Part shown: positions 51,654 through 59,336 of the stretch, piece by piece
Position numbering within the stretch: position 1 is the first letter of the stretch
How the letters are laid out: each line of letters opens with the position of its first letter
DNA from: Arthrobacter pullicola
GTDB lineage: Bacteria > Actinomycetota > Actinomycetes > Actinomycetales > Micrococcaceae
Direction of reading: 5' to 3'
NCBI RefSeq assembly: GCF_014836875.1
Contig: NZ_JACSQC010000002.1
Location: 574,834-638,833, forward strand
Length of the DNA: 64,000 bases
Notes under the pieces: model-generated
Told to the model about the DNA's origin: nothing
The model's database searches: none
The model's input: the letters and a program-made list of their open reading frames with translations, nothing else
Translations under genes and position numbers: made by a program

Positions 51654-52462
51654 ACCGCGGGGGTTCCGTCGTCTTGCAGCCGGTCGCGGGCCGGGAGTAT
51701 GCCAGAGTCCAGCAGGACACGGACCCGATCCAGCAGGGCCTGGCCCAAACCGTGCCGCAGCAGGTAAGCGGCGGCACCCGTCTCGCCGTCGAAGGATTCT
51801 TCCGCCAGAAGCTGCAGGGCACTCTCCAGAACCTCGGGCGGGCTGCCCAGATGCAGGCGGACAGCGGCGGCCAGTTCCGCGGGATCCGTCATCCGGCTGC
51901 GGAGCCGAGTCAGCACAGCCTGGCGGAAGGAAGCAGGAAGGGCCGCTTCGGTGCGGGAGTAATCCGCCACAATGGCACCGCGGGAGGCACCGGCGGCGTC
52001 CAGCACCAGAGCGATGACCAACCCGGTACGGTCTTTCCCAGCGGCACAGTGCACCAGTACACCGCCGTCGAGGTTTCGGATCACAGCCGCGGCGGCGCTG
52101 GTCAGTGCCGGAGCGCAGTTCTGCAGCAGATGCCGGTAGACGGCTTCGATCGGTTCGGAGACGGGGATCCTTCCGCGGTAGAGCGGGACGTTCAGCACCT
52201 GCGTTCCAGCCGGAACACTGTCCGGAGCCGAGGCAATCTCCACCGGCTCGCGCAGGTCCAACACCATGCCGATCCGTACTGCCGTCAGTTCAGCGAGACC
52301 GGCGGCGTCGAGGCCGTTCAGGGCTCCGGCCCGGAAGAGCAGTCCCCGGCGCAGTCCCGGAGTTCCGGTTTCTGCTGCCGCGTCACGGAAATTGAACAAT
52401 CCGCTGACTGCGGGCGGAACGTCCGCAGGAGCCTGCGGACTGGAGGACAGCTTGGTATTCAT
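51650..52462 (-). CDS. Tyrosine/serine-type protein phosphatase (PTP superfamily)
   Basis: 270 residues from ATG 52462, preceded by AGAGG. N-terminal GLFNFRDAA and LLFRAGALNGLDAAG are typical of bacterial Y_phosphatase3 proteins; the C-x5-R loop is VHCAAGKDRTGLV near residue 130. The family dephosphorylates tyrosine, serine or phosphoinositides. It is the first gene of a coupled operon continuing with a phosphoesterase, an ABC importer and a histidine phosphatase, so its substrate may be a small organophosphate rather than a protein. Confidence 0.88.
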   Translation of the reverse strand: MNTKLSSSPQAPADVPPAVSGLFNFRDAAAETGTPGLRRGLLFRAGALNGLDAAGLAELTAVRIGMVLDLREPVEIASAPDSVPAGTQVLNVPLYRGRIPVSEPIEAVYRHLLQNCAPALTSAAAAVIRNLDGGVLVHCAAGKDRTGLVIALVLDAAGASRGAIVADYSRTEAALPASFRQAVLTRLRSRMTDPAELAAAVRLHLGSPPEVLESALQLLAEESFDGETGAAAYLLRHGLGQALLDRVRVLLDSGILPARDRLQDDGTPAV

Positions 52463-52790
52463 GGAACCTCTGGGTGGTACTCGGTTGGGACTCTCCGAGT
52501 TCACCCAGCAAAGGTTAATCGGCGGTGAACACGCACAGTCGCCCAGGCCAACCGTGCGCGAACACTTTGGCCTCCCAGGCTCCCCTCCTCCGGTGCGCGT
52601 ACCTGAACGCCACGTTCAGCCGTACCTTGCCGTCTCGATCCGAACGCCGCGCGGCCGCACCTTGCCTCCCCACAGCCAGTCCACCGGGCCGTACCGTGCC
52701 GCACTCCGAGCGTCGGCCAACCCCACCAACGCAGCCAGACACGCGGGCAGTGGCAACCTCCCCGCCCCGCAGCCAATCCAGTCGACCCGC

Positions 52791-52863
52791 GGTTCCCACC
52801 CACTGGTACAGGAGTTACCCCTGAGGTCACACCAGGCAACTCCTTCAACACTCACTGGGAACC
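52791..52863. repeat. Nested palindromic repeat, copy A
   Basis: A 73-base element bounded by GGTTCCCA and TGGGAACC, with inner pairs GGAGTT/AACTCC (52811-52816 with 52838-52843) and CCTG/CAGG, so the single strand can fold into a long interrupted hairpin. Its last 63 bases are identical to copy B 142 bases downstream. Confidence 0.88.
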
Positions 52864-52932
52864 GCGGTCAGATAGACCCCGGCCAGCACCCAGGCCAGCC
52901 TCCCCGCTCCGGAGCCAACCCGGTCGACCCGC

Positions 52933-53005
52933 CGTTCCCAGCCACTGGTACAGGAGTTACCCCTGAGGTCACACCAGGCAACTCCTTCAACACTCACTGG
53001 GAACC
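52933..53005. repeat. Nested palindromic repeat, copy B
   Basis: Second copy of the 73-base element; bases 52943-53005 match 52801-52863 exactly, and similarity with a few changes extends about 30 bases to the left. Tandem order in the same orientation. Confidence 0.88.
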
Positions 53006-53186
53006 ACGGCCCGCAGCCACCCAAACCACGAGGGAGCTGCTCCCGCGGGGCCAGAGTGCTCAGGATTCGCGGCGAGAATGCACAGCCGGGGCAACACCGG
53101 CCCCAGCCGCACCGAGGCTGGGCAACCGGGTAGGTACCCAGATGGATCCGGACGAAGAACCCTCCGTTCTGGGTCAAATCGACCGT

Positions 53187-53230
53187 TTTGGGACTTCCCT
53201 GCCGTGGCGCCACGGCAGGGAAGTCCCAAA
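53187..53230. repeat. Perfect 44-bp palindrome without spacer
   Basis: The 22 bases at 53187-53208 (starting TTTGGGACTTCC, ending CCGTGGC) are the exact reverse complement of 53209-53230, with no loop bases between. It sits about 55 bases after the stop of the membrane protein at 53286 in the direction of that gene, so it could end its transcript or extrude as a cruciform. Confidence 0.92.
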
Positions 53231-53285
53231 CTGGCAGGGGAATCCCCATCCGGAGGAAAACGGGCTCAAACGGCAGAGAGTACGG

Positions 53286-54020
53286 CTAGCCTGCGCGAAC
53301 CCGCCGGAAGCCAGCAGCCTGCACGGTGAGGAGCGCCAACGCACCGATCAGCCCGATCAGCAGCAGGAACGGGCCCATGCTGTACAGGTTGGAAGCGATG
53401 ACGCCCGACATGCCCTCCATCCCCTGCCCCGTGGCCGGGTCAACCGAGATGTATCGAGGCGGCGCGAGGGCACCCGTCAGCCAGAACAGGCCAGCTGCCA
53501 GCATCATGGCTACCAGCGCCCAAGCCGCACAAAGGTACGGGTTGAGCCAGCGCCGGGACCCATCGGGTGCGGATAGACCGTAGCTGGCGGAGAATCCGCC
53601 AGGAACCGACGCCCCGGGGACACCATCGGAGCGGCCCGGATTCCCCGCCTCTTCAACCCTGGTGGACTCGTCAACCCAGGAGGAACCATCTCCGCGGCCC
53701 GAGGCGCCACTCCCGCCGGCGTCCCGAACCAGGTGTTGCCAGCCGGCGTCGCGATCCCCGGCGCGGGCGGCGTCGCGGTCCCCGGCGCGGGCGGCGGAGC
53801 GGCCCCCAGCCCGGGCGGCGGCACGGTCCCCAGCCCGGGCGGCGGAGCGGCCCCCGGCGCTGCCGGAGGCCAACACTCCGGGATCATCGTTCCGCGTGGC
53901 CCGCCCCACGGCAGACGGAACAGTCCCGCCGTCGTCGACAATCTGCACCGGGTCCTGAGCCTGGCCAGCCGGTGGCCGCGCGTACAACCGGTAATCGTCC
54001 GAAGGTGTGTGATTCCCCAT
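53286..54020 (-). CDS. C-terminally anchored membrane protein (paralogue of 40775-41227)
   Basis: 244 residues from ATG 54020 (MGNHTPSDDYRLYARPP). A long hydrophilic N-terminal part contains five 8-residue repeats of the type ARAGDRDA, encoded by a 24-bp array. Two membrane segments follow (RRWLNPYLCAAWALVAMMLA and NLYSMGPFLLLIGLIGALAL), with a basic tail. Both segments and the DLYARP-like N-terminus match the protein encoded at 40775-41227, which is about 95 residues shorter, mostly in the linker. Function unknown. Confidence 0.75.
   Translation of the reverse strand: MGNHTPSDDYRLYARPPAGQAQDPVQIVDDGGTVPSAVGRATRNDDPGVLASGSAGGRSAARAGDRAAARAGGRSAARAGDRDAARAGDRDAGWQHLVRDAGGSGASGRGDGSSWVDESTRVEEAGNPGRSDGVPGASVPGGFSASYGLSAPDGSRRWLNPYLCAAWALVAMMLAAGLFWLTGALAPPRYISVDPATGQGMEGMSGVIASNLYSMGPFLLLIGLIGALALLTVQAAGFRRVRAG
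53746..53865. repeat. 24-bp tandem repeat, five units, in coding sequence
   Basis: Five consecutive 24-base units (53746, 53770, 53794, 53818, 53842) with 2-6 changes between them. In frame they encode eight-residue Ala/Arg/Gly/Asp repeats in the linker of the membrane protein. Confidence 0.88.
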
Positions 54021-54116
54021 GGCGGCGAGCCTACCCGACACCAACCTGGGCCGGCTCGAGGGCGCAGTGGCCACCGGGGCCACCGGCAGGCAGGGGCCAC
54101 CGGCAGGGACGTCCCT

Positions 54117-55319
54117 TTACTGCGGGGCGGCCAGCCAGAGGTCGGGACCGAAGACCTCGTACTGGATGTCCTGGGCGGGAACCCCGCGCGCAATCAGCGC
54201 GCTGCGGATCGCCTGCATAAAGCCAAGCGGACCGCACAGGTAGTAATCGGCGTCGGCGGGCAGCTCAATGGCGGCAAGGTCCATGAAACCGGAGAACTGG
54301 TTGGCGCTCTCCTGGCCCGCAGGCTGGCTGAACCAGGTGGTGAGCGAGGCATCCGGCAGCTTCGCCAGGTCCGCCCGCACCTGGTCCCGCAGCGCGAAGG
54401 TCTGCTCCGACTTATCGGCGTGCAGCAGCGTCACGGGGCGGGTTGCGGCCGACTGGACCAGATGGGAAATCATACCGGCCATGGGTGTGATGCCGATGCC
54501 GGCGCTGGCAAAGACCACGGGCCGGTCGGTGTCCGTGAGCACAACCTCGCCGAACGGCGCCGACAGCACCACCTCATCATTCACGTTCACGCTGGCGTGC
54601 AGCAGGTTGGAGACCTCGCCGTCGGGGGTAGGCCGGCCGTGAACGCGCTTGACGGAGAACTGGCGGCGCTCGCCATCGTCGGCGCGGGTGAGGCTGTACT
54701 GCCGCGGCTGGTGCACGCCGTCGGGCATCAGTGCCTTCAGCGAGACGTACTGGCCGGGCAGCGCCGGCTTCATCCGGCCGGCAGTGAGGGGCTCGACCAC
54801 GAAGGTCACGACGTCGGTGGTTTCCTGGATCTTCTCCGTCACCCGCCAGGTGCTCCAGACACTTTCCGGGGTGAGGTCCGCAGCCGTGTACATGGCCCGT
54901 TCCTGATTAATGAGGGCGTTGGCCATCAGCCAGTACACCTCGTCCCACGCGGCTCCGACCTCGGGGGTGACGGCGTCTCCCAGGACGTCGCCAATGGCCC
55001 ACATCAGGTGGTCGTGAACAATCTTGTACTGTTCCGGCCGCAGGCCCAGGGAAACATGCTTATGCGAAATCCGGGCCAGCAAATGGTCAGGCAGGACACC
55101 GGGTTTGTTCACCAGGAAAGTGGCAAAAGCGGCAACTGATCCGGCCAAGGCCTGCTGCTGACGGCCCTCGGCCTGGTTTCCGCGGTTGAAAAGTCCATCA
55201 AGGAGTTCGGGTTTCTCCGCAAACATATGTGAATAGAAGCGTTTCGCGATCTCCCCGATATTCTCACCGACCACCGGCAAAGTGGCTTCAATAACGGGAC
55301 GGGATGTATCTGAAAGCAC
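54117..55319 (-). CDS. hmp: Flavohaemoglobin, nitric oxide dioxygenase
   Basis: 400 residues from GTG 55319 with AAGGAG 6 bases upstream. Residues ~1-140 form the globin domain (proximal His in ISHKHVSLG); residues ~150-400 form the FAD/NAD(P)H reductase with PGQYVSLKALM, RQYSLTRAD, GIGITPMAGM and YLCGPLGFMQ. It oxidises nitric oxide to nitrate with oxygen and NADPH, in the cytosol. A six-base-arm inverted repeat about 80 bases upstream may be the site for a nitric-oxide-responsive repressor. Confidence 0.95.
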   Translation of the reverse strand: MLSDTSRPVIEATLPVVGENIGEIAKRFYSHMFAEKPELLDGLFNRGNQAEGRQQQALAGSVAAFATFLVNKPGVLPDHLLARISHKHVSLGLRPEQYKIVHDHLMWAIGDVLGDAVTPEVGAAWDEVYWLMANALINQERAMYTAADLTPESVWSTWRVTEKIQETTDVVTFVVEPLTAGRMKPALPGQYVSLKALMPDGVHQPRQYSLTRADDGERRQFSVKRVHGRPTPDGEVSNLLHASVNVNDEVVLSAPFGEVVLTDTDRPVVFASAGIGITPMAGMISHLVQSAATRPVTLLHADKSEQTFALRDQVRADLAKLPDASLTTWFSQPAGQESANQFSGFMDLAAIELPADADYYLCGPLGFMQAIRSALIARGVPAQDIQYEVFGPDLWLAAPQ

Positions 55320-55400
55320 GTAAAACTCCTTGACTTAACGAAACGCAATGCGAAAGCCATGAGGAAATTCAACGACTTCCGGGAGGCAACATTACTCCTC

Positions 55401-55417
55401 TTCTACGGCGTGTAGAA
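55401..55417. promoter_or_regulatory. Candidate operator upstream of hmp
   Basis: Perfect inverted repeat TTCTAC-N5-GTAGAA. On the minus strand TAATGT (17 bases beyond TTCTAC) could be the -10, so the repeat would overlap the -35 of hmp. Whether the binder is NsrR-like is not known. Confidence 0.4.
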
Positions 55418-55508
55418 ATCACCGGCGGAGGATTCCCGGCTTCGTGATTCCGGGCACCATGCGTGGTCGCTCCGGGTGCCGCGAAGACAGTCGAAGCCAC
55501 AGCAAAAC

Positions 55509-55546
55509 GGCCGACGCCGGCACCCGCGTGGGTGCCGGCATCGGCC
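55509..55546 (-). terminator. Terminator of the DUF4352-like gene
   Basis: 17-bp stem with one mismatch (55509-55525 with 55530-55546) and a 4-base loop, followed on the minus strand by GTTTTGC. It lies 19 bases after the stop at 55565. Confidence 0.75.
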
Positions 55547-55564
55547 GCTGTTCTGTCCCCGGAT

Positions 55565-57370
55565 TTACGGCAGGCGCCAGTACACCGGGTCGTTGTCCTC
55601 TGCCAGGATCATGCGCAGGCTCATCCGGCTGTCTTCGCCCAGGGCCTCCTCGGGGAGGTCGAAGCAGACCTCGTGGGAGCGGGCCTCCCCCTTGGCCAGG
55701 TTGGGCTGGCTGAACCCGCTCACCCCAAGATCCATGGAGCAGTCCAGGACACTGTAGGAGCGGTTGTCCGCACCGATGAACTCGGGAGCGAGGTCCAGCC
55801 ACAAACGTCCTTCACCGTCACCGTTGTAGACCGCGTCGAACTCGAACATCACGTAGTTGTAGTCCGGTGCGCCGGCAGTGCGGTCCCGCTCCTGCACCTC
55901 GGCGGAGGCGTTGCGGTCCACGGAGACCAGGGTGACGGTGTAGTCGCCCACCTTGACCTCCTCGCCCGCCGAATTTGCCGGTGCGGAGAGCATCTTTTCG
56001 ATGAACGCATCACTGTTCTCGTAGGTGTACTCATCCGGGGAAGCCTGGGCGCCCGGCGTGCCGGAAGCATTTGGCAGCGGCCGGGAAGGCTCAGATTCTG
56101 CCTCCGCTGCGGGGTATTCGCCGATGCCCAGCTGCCGAAGCGAGTCCACCACCATGGCCGACACCGTACCGGCAATGATCATGGACACCACTGCCACACC
56201 CACGGCAATGATGGAGAGCATCCGGGCCACGTTACGTGCCCGGAATCCCTTAATCATCGCGGGGATTCCGAGACCGATGGCCACGATGCCAAGCAGGAAC
56301 GTCAAGACGTTGATGAACGGAATCCAGGAGACGAGGAGGCCAACACCGGCGAGGCACAGTGCCGCGATGCCCAGTGCCTTGCCGGGAGTCCGCGCCGGCT
56401 GGGCACCCGGGTAGCCCGCGCCCGGGTAGCCAGCGCCTGGATAGCCCGGCCCGGAACCGTATCCGCCGGGTGTTCCCTGCCCCGGAGCCGCGTACTGGTT
56501 CGGGGCCTGGCCCGGCGCACCGTACTGCTGCTGACTCTGTCCCTGCGCTGCGTACTGGTACGGGCCCTGCTCCGGCATTCCGTAGTGCGGGCGGACGTAC
56601 TCGGGTGCGCCGGCAGCCGGATCGTCTGTGCCGGTGCCGGTGCCGACGCCGCCTTGATCCACGGAGCCTTGATCGATGGAACCCGCTGCTGCGGCATTCG
56701 GATCGACAGATTCCGGCGCGCCCGCTGGCTGGCCAGCCGGAGGGTATGGGGGCAGCGCCGGACCACCGGCAGGGGGTTTCCCGGCCGAGGGAATCCCGGC
56801 GTAGGGATTTCCGCTGGGCCTGTCATACGAGGTCAGAGGCCGGGTGGCGGCGGGGTAACCGTCAACGATGTACGGGCCACCAGCGGCCGCAGGATTCTGG
56901 GCACCCGCCGCGTCACTGGCGTGGCTGCTCGCACTGTTGCCGTAGCCGTTGCCGTAGCTGTTGCTGTTGCTGCCGCTCCCGCCGTAGGGGTGCGGCTGCT
57001 GGCCAGTTGGAGCCGCTGGTTCGCTGCTGCCGGGAGCGGTGCCATACCCTGCCCGACCATAGCCGGGAGGAGCGAACGAGCCGCCAGGAGCGGCAAATCC
57101 GCTGGGCGGCGCCAGCCGGGAGCCGTCGTCCATCCCGGGCCCGCCAACAGCGCCTGCAGACACGGCCGCATTGCCGTTCCGTTCCACTGCGGGTGCGTCC
57201 TCAGCGGGCGCCGGCTCAGCGGACGCCGATTCGGGCGCCGGCATAGCGGGCGGCTCAGCGGGCGCCGGCGCGGGTGCCGCTCCCCCGGATTCACGAGCCT
57301 CCCCAGGTTCCAGTGCCCCGGTCTGCCCCTGGTCGTCGCCGAGCCCAGGCCCGCCCTGTTCCTTATCCAT
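55565..57370 (-). CDS. Proline/glycine-rich membrane protein with DUF4190- and DUF4352-like parts
   Basis: 601 residues. Residues 1-~325 are low-complexity Pro/Gly/Ala/Tyr/Gln sequence, including GYPGAG repeats. Two or three membrane segments follow (~330-410: GIAALCLAGVGLLVSWIPF, LTFLLGIVAIGLGIPAM, IIAVGVAVVSMIIAGTV), resembling DUF4190. The C-terminal ~150 residues (VGDYTVTLVSVDRN; FEFDAVYNGDGEGRLWLDL) form an extracellular Ig-like DUF4352-type domain. GGGGGAAATAA precedes ATG 57370. It is probably a cell-envelope protein; no enzymatic role can be read. Confidence 0.8.
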   Translation of the reverse strand: MDKEQGGPGLGDDQGQTGALEPGEARESGGAAPAPAPAEPPAMPAPESASAEPAPAEDAPAVERNGNAAVSAGAVGGPGMDDGSRLAPPSGFAAPGGSFAPPGYGRAGYGTAPGSSEPAAPTGQQPHPYGGSGSNSNSYGNGYGNSASSHASDAAGAQNPAAAGGPYIVDGYPAATRPLTSYDRPSGNPYAGIPSAGKPPAGGPALPPYPPAGQPAGAPESVDPNAAAAGSIDQGSVDQGGVGTGTGTDDPAAGAPEYVRPHYGMPEQGPYQYAAQGQSQQQYGAPGQAPNQYAAPGQGTPGGYGSGPGYPGAGYPGAGYPGAQPARTPGKALGIAALCLAGVGLLVSWIPFINVLTFLLGIVAIGLGIPAMIKGFRARNVARMLSIIAVGVAVVSMIIAGTVSAMVVDSLRQLGIGEYPAAEAESEPSRPLPNASGTPGAQASPDEYTYENSDAFIEKMLSAPANSAGEEVKVGDYTVTLVSVDRNASAEVQERDRTAGAPDYNYVMFEFDAVYNGDGEGRLWLDLAPEFIGADNRSYSVLDCSMDLGVSGFSQPNLAKGEARSHEVCFDLPEEALGEDSRMSLRMILAEDNDPVYWRLP

Positions 57371-57482
57371 TTATTTCCCCCATGCGGTAAGCGCTGCGTG
57401 CAAAAAGATGGGGACACGTCCGTCCGGCTGGTGGCCCCGGCACCATTCTAGGCCCCTGACCTGCGGCTTTCCCCAAGAGCAA

Positions 57483-57510
57483 GGCCCGCCCCGCAACAGC
57501 GGAACGGGCC
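57483..57510 (-). terminator. Weak hairpin after tpx
   Basis: GGCCCG/CGGGCC with an internal mismatch loop and inner GC pairs, followed on the minus strand by TTGCTCTT. It lies 18 bases after the tpx stop. Confidence 0.45.
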
Positions 57511-57528
57511 CCAAGCGCGAACTGAAGA

Positions 57529-58026
57529 CTAAGCTAGAGCCGCGACGACGTCGTCGTAATCCGGTTCGGTGGTGATCTCCGGAACCAGCTGCGTGTACAG
57601 CACGGTGCCATCGGCATCCAGGACGACGACGGCGCGGGCCAGCAGACCGGCCAGCGGCCCGTCGGCCTGGGTCAGTCCGAAGTCTTCGCCGAAGCTGCTG
57701 CGGAAGGCGGAAGCCGCCACCACGTTCTCGATGCCCTCTGCGCCGCAGAAACGGCCAAGCGCGAACGGAAGATCCTTGGAGACGCACACCACTGCGGTGT
57801 TCTCCAGGCCGGCGGCCACCTCGTTGAAGCGGCGGACGCTCTGCGCGCACACACCGGTGTCCACGCTGGGGAAGATGTTCAGGACCACCCGGCGGCCGGC
57901 GAACCCGGAGAGGGTCACGGCGGCGAGGTCGGTGCCGACCAGTTCGAAGGCCGGAGCGGAGGTGCCGACGGCGGGAATTTCACCGGAGGTGCGGACAGGG
58001 TTCTCTTTAAATGCTGTGGTTGCCAT
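57529..58026 (-). CDS. tpx: Thiol peroxidase (Tpx, atypical 2-Cys peroxiredoxin)
   Basis: 165 residues, the usual Tpx length. The peroxidatic Cys is in [17 protein letters not shown] near residue 60 (T-x2-C pattern), the resolving Cys in GRFCGAEG near residue 93. It reduces hydrogen peroxide and alkyl peroxides with thioredoxin in the cytosol. ATG 58026 opens [18 protein letters not shown]. Monocistronic by position. Confidence 0.95.
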   Translation of the reverse strand: MATTAFKENPVRTSGEIPAVGTSAPAFELVGTDLAAVTLSGFAGRRVVLNIFPSVDTGVCAQSVRRFNEVAAGLENTAVVCVSKDLPFALGRFCGAEGIENVVAASAFRSSFGEDFGLTQADGPLAGLLARAVVVLDADGTVLYTQLVPEITTEPDYDDVVAALA

Positions 58027-58260
58027 GGTTCGTGTCTATCACGTCTTTCTCCCTTTGGTGGGACGCTGACCTGCGGTGATGCTGGCCTGACGGTCCGATG
58101 GGAAGAAATTCGGGTTATGGGCTTCCCTCCGCGCGTGCTGGTGCTCTACTGGAAGAAGGTTGAGGTTTGCTGCAGAAGATCCCAACTAGGTCCTCCCCAG
58201 TGGAGGGCCGTCAGGTCCACATGGCCGGGACCAGTAGGTTCGATGGCCGAACCTTGGAAC

Positions 58261-58286
58261 GACTCCCCGGTTGAGGCCGGGGAGTC
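58261..58286. repeat. Perfect 10-bp-stem hairpin between tpx and the SDR gene
   Basis: GACTCCCCGG/CCGGGGAGTC with a 6-base loop. No T-run follows on either strand. Nearby GGTTCG/CGAACC (about 58228-58244) forms another small hairpin. Confidence 0.8.
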
Positions 58287-58290
58287 AGAT

Positions 58291-58341
58291 CCATGTTGAG
58301 GCGCGTTCCATATTGACGCGCGTTCCATATTGAGGCGCCTC
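58291..58341. repeat. 17-bp tandem repeat, three units
   Basis: Units CCATGTTGAGGCGCGTT, CCATATTGACGCGCGTT and CCATATTGAGGCGCCTC follow each other directly, 30 bases beyond the SDR stop on the minus strand and about 265 bases upstream of tpx. Confidence 0.85.
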
Positions 58342-58370
58342 ACCCGGCCAGCTCTCGGCCGGCGAAAAAC

Positions 58371-59156
58371 CTATTCGGCGGCCAGCTGCACCGAACCGCG
58401 GTGGGCTCCCAACCCGCCGTCGACCCGGATGTCGGTGCCGTTGACCCAGCTGGCCTGCGGCGAGGCCAGGAAGGTGATCACGTTGGCGATATCCCGGGCG
58501 GAAGCCGCCCGGCCAAGCAGGGCCACAGCGCCTTCCACCTTGTCCACACCGTGGTCCTTCATGAAGTCGGCCAGGATCGGCGTCTCGACGGGGCCGGGGC
58601 TTACCGAGTTCACCCTGACGCGGCCCAGGTTTTCGCTGGCCTGCAGTTCCGTGAGCAGCCGGACAGCTTCCTTGGAGAAGCGGTAGGAGTTACCGGTGAC
58701 CTCAGCGTCCTGGTGCACCCCGGCAAGCGCGCCGTCCCAGTCGGCGGCGGAGACGAATGCGAAGAGCTGGGAGCGGCGCTCGCCCCAGCCGGCTGCCACG
58801 GCGGAGGCCAGGTGGGTGACGAATCCGCCGTCGGCAATCTGGGGCAGCAGCGCCTTGGTGAGCTCCCGCAGCCCGAAGACGTTGACCGCGAGCACCAGCT
58901 CAAACGGTGCGGTGCCGGGAACGCCGGCGATGTTGGCCAGGCCGTGGATGGTGCCGCGGACCTGCGCGGCGGCGTCGGCTACGCCCTGCGGGGAGGAGAG
59001 GTCGGCCTGGATGAACTCGCCGGGGAAATCCTGGGCCGGGTTGCGGTCGATGCCGATGACCTCGGCTCCGCCAGCTGTAAACGCCGCCGCCGTGGCGGCG
59101 CCGATGCCGGAGGCAGCTCCGGTAACCACAATCCTTTGGTCAGCAAATATGCCCAT
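58371..59156 (-). CDS. Short-chain dehydrogenase/reductase (coniferyl-alcohol/3-alpha-hydroxysteroid type)
   Basis: 261 residues. Cofactor motif VVTGAASGIGAAT at ~10-22, Asp at the end of strand 2 (VIGIDRN) pointing to NAD, ANIAG, and the catalytic Tyr-x3-Lys as NSYRFSKEAV. The short domain layout with VNVFGLRELT and a long gap before the Tyr matches the coniferyl-alcohol dehydrogenase / 3-alpha-hydroxysteroid dehydrogenase group. It is divergent from an aldehyde dehydrogenase, so an alcohol-to-aldehyde-to-acid route for an aromatic alcohol is plausible but inferred. Confidence 0.85.
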   Translation of the reverse strand: MGIFADQRIVVTGAASGIGAATAAAFTAGGAEVIGIDRNPAQDFPGEFIQADLSSPQGVADAAAQVRGTIHGLANIAGVPGTAPFELVLAVNVFGLRELTKALLPQIADGGFVTHLASAVAAGWGERRSQLFAFVSAADWDGALAGVHQDAEVTGNSYRFSKEAVRLLTELQASENLGRVRVNSVSPGPVETPILADFMKDHGVDKVEGAVALLGRAASARDIANVITFLASPQASWVNGTDIRVDGGLGAHRGSVQLAAE

Positions 59157-59336
59157 GCTTCGTCTCCGTTATCTCCGTGCTTCCGCGGCAGCAGCCGCGG
59201 CTCATCGCTGACCAATCTTCTCCTCCACACGCACCCAGGCAAGGCCGCTTTTCCACTGGACAGATAATGGGACTTGTCCGTTTCTCCGCACCCGACAAGG
59301 CTGGGGACACCAGTGACAACGCGAAAAGGACGGCCA

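Larger units (their letters stand above)
52463..53285. other. Repeat-rich intergenic region
   Basis: About 820 bases with no convincing gene, although long open frames run through it on the plus strand. It contains an inverted repeat CTGAACG/CGTTCAG near 52610-52620, a 142-base tandem near-duplication carrying two nested palindromes, and a perfect 44-bp palindrome at 53187-53230. The promoter of the phosphatase operon must lie near its left end. Confidence 0.6.

Noticed and set aside
52791-53005. CRISPR pair (two identical 63-base repeats)
   Set aside because: Only two copies, repeat too long, internal palindromes nested and spacing filled by related sequence.
52266-53576. 436-codon open frame on the plus strand through the repeat-rich intergenic region
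   Set aside because: Overlaps real genes at both ends, and the middle simply translates the palindromic repeats; no start signal or domain.
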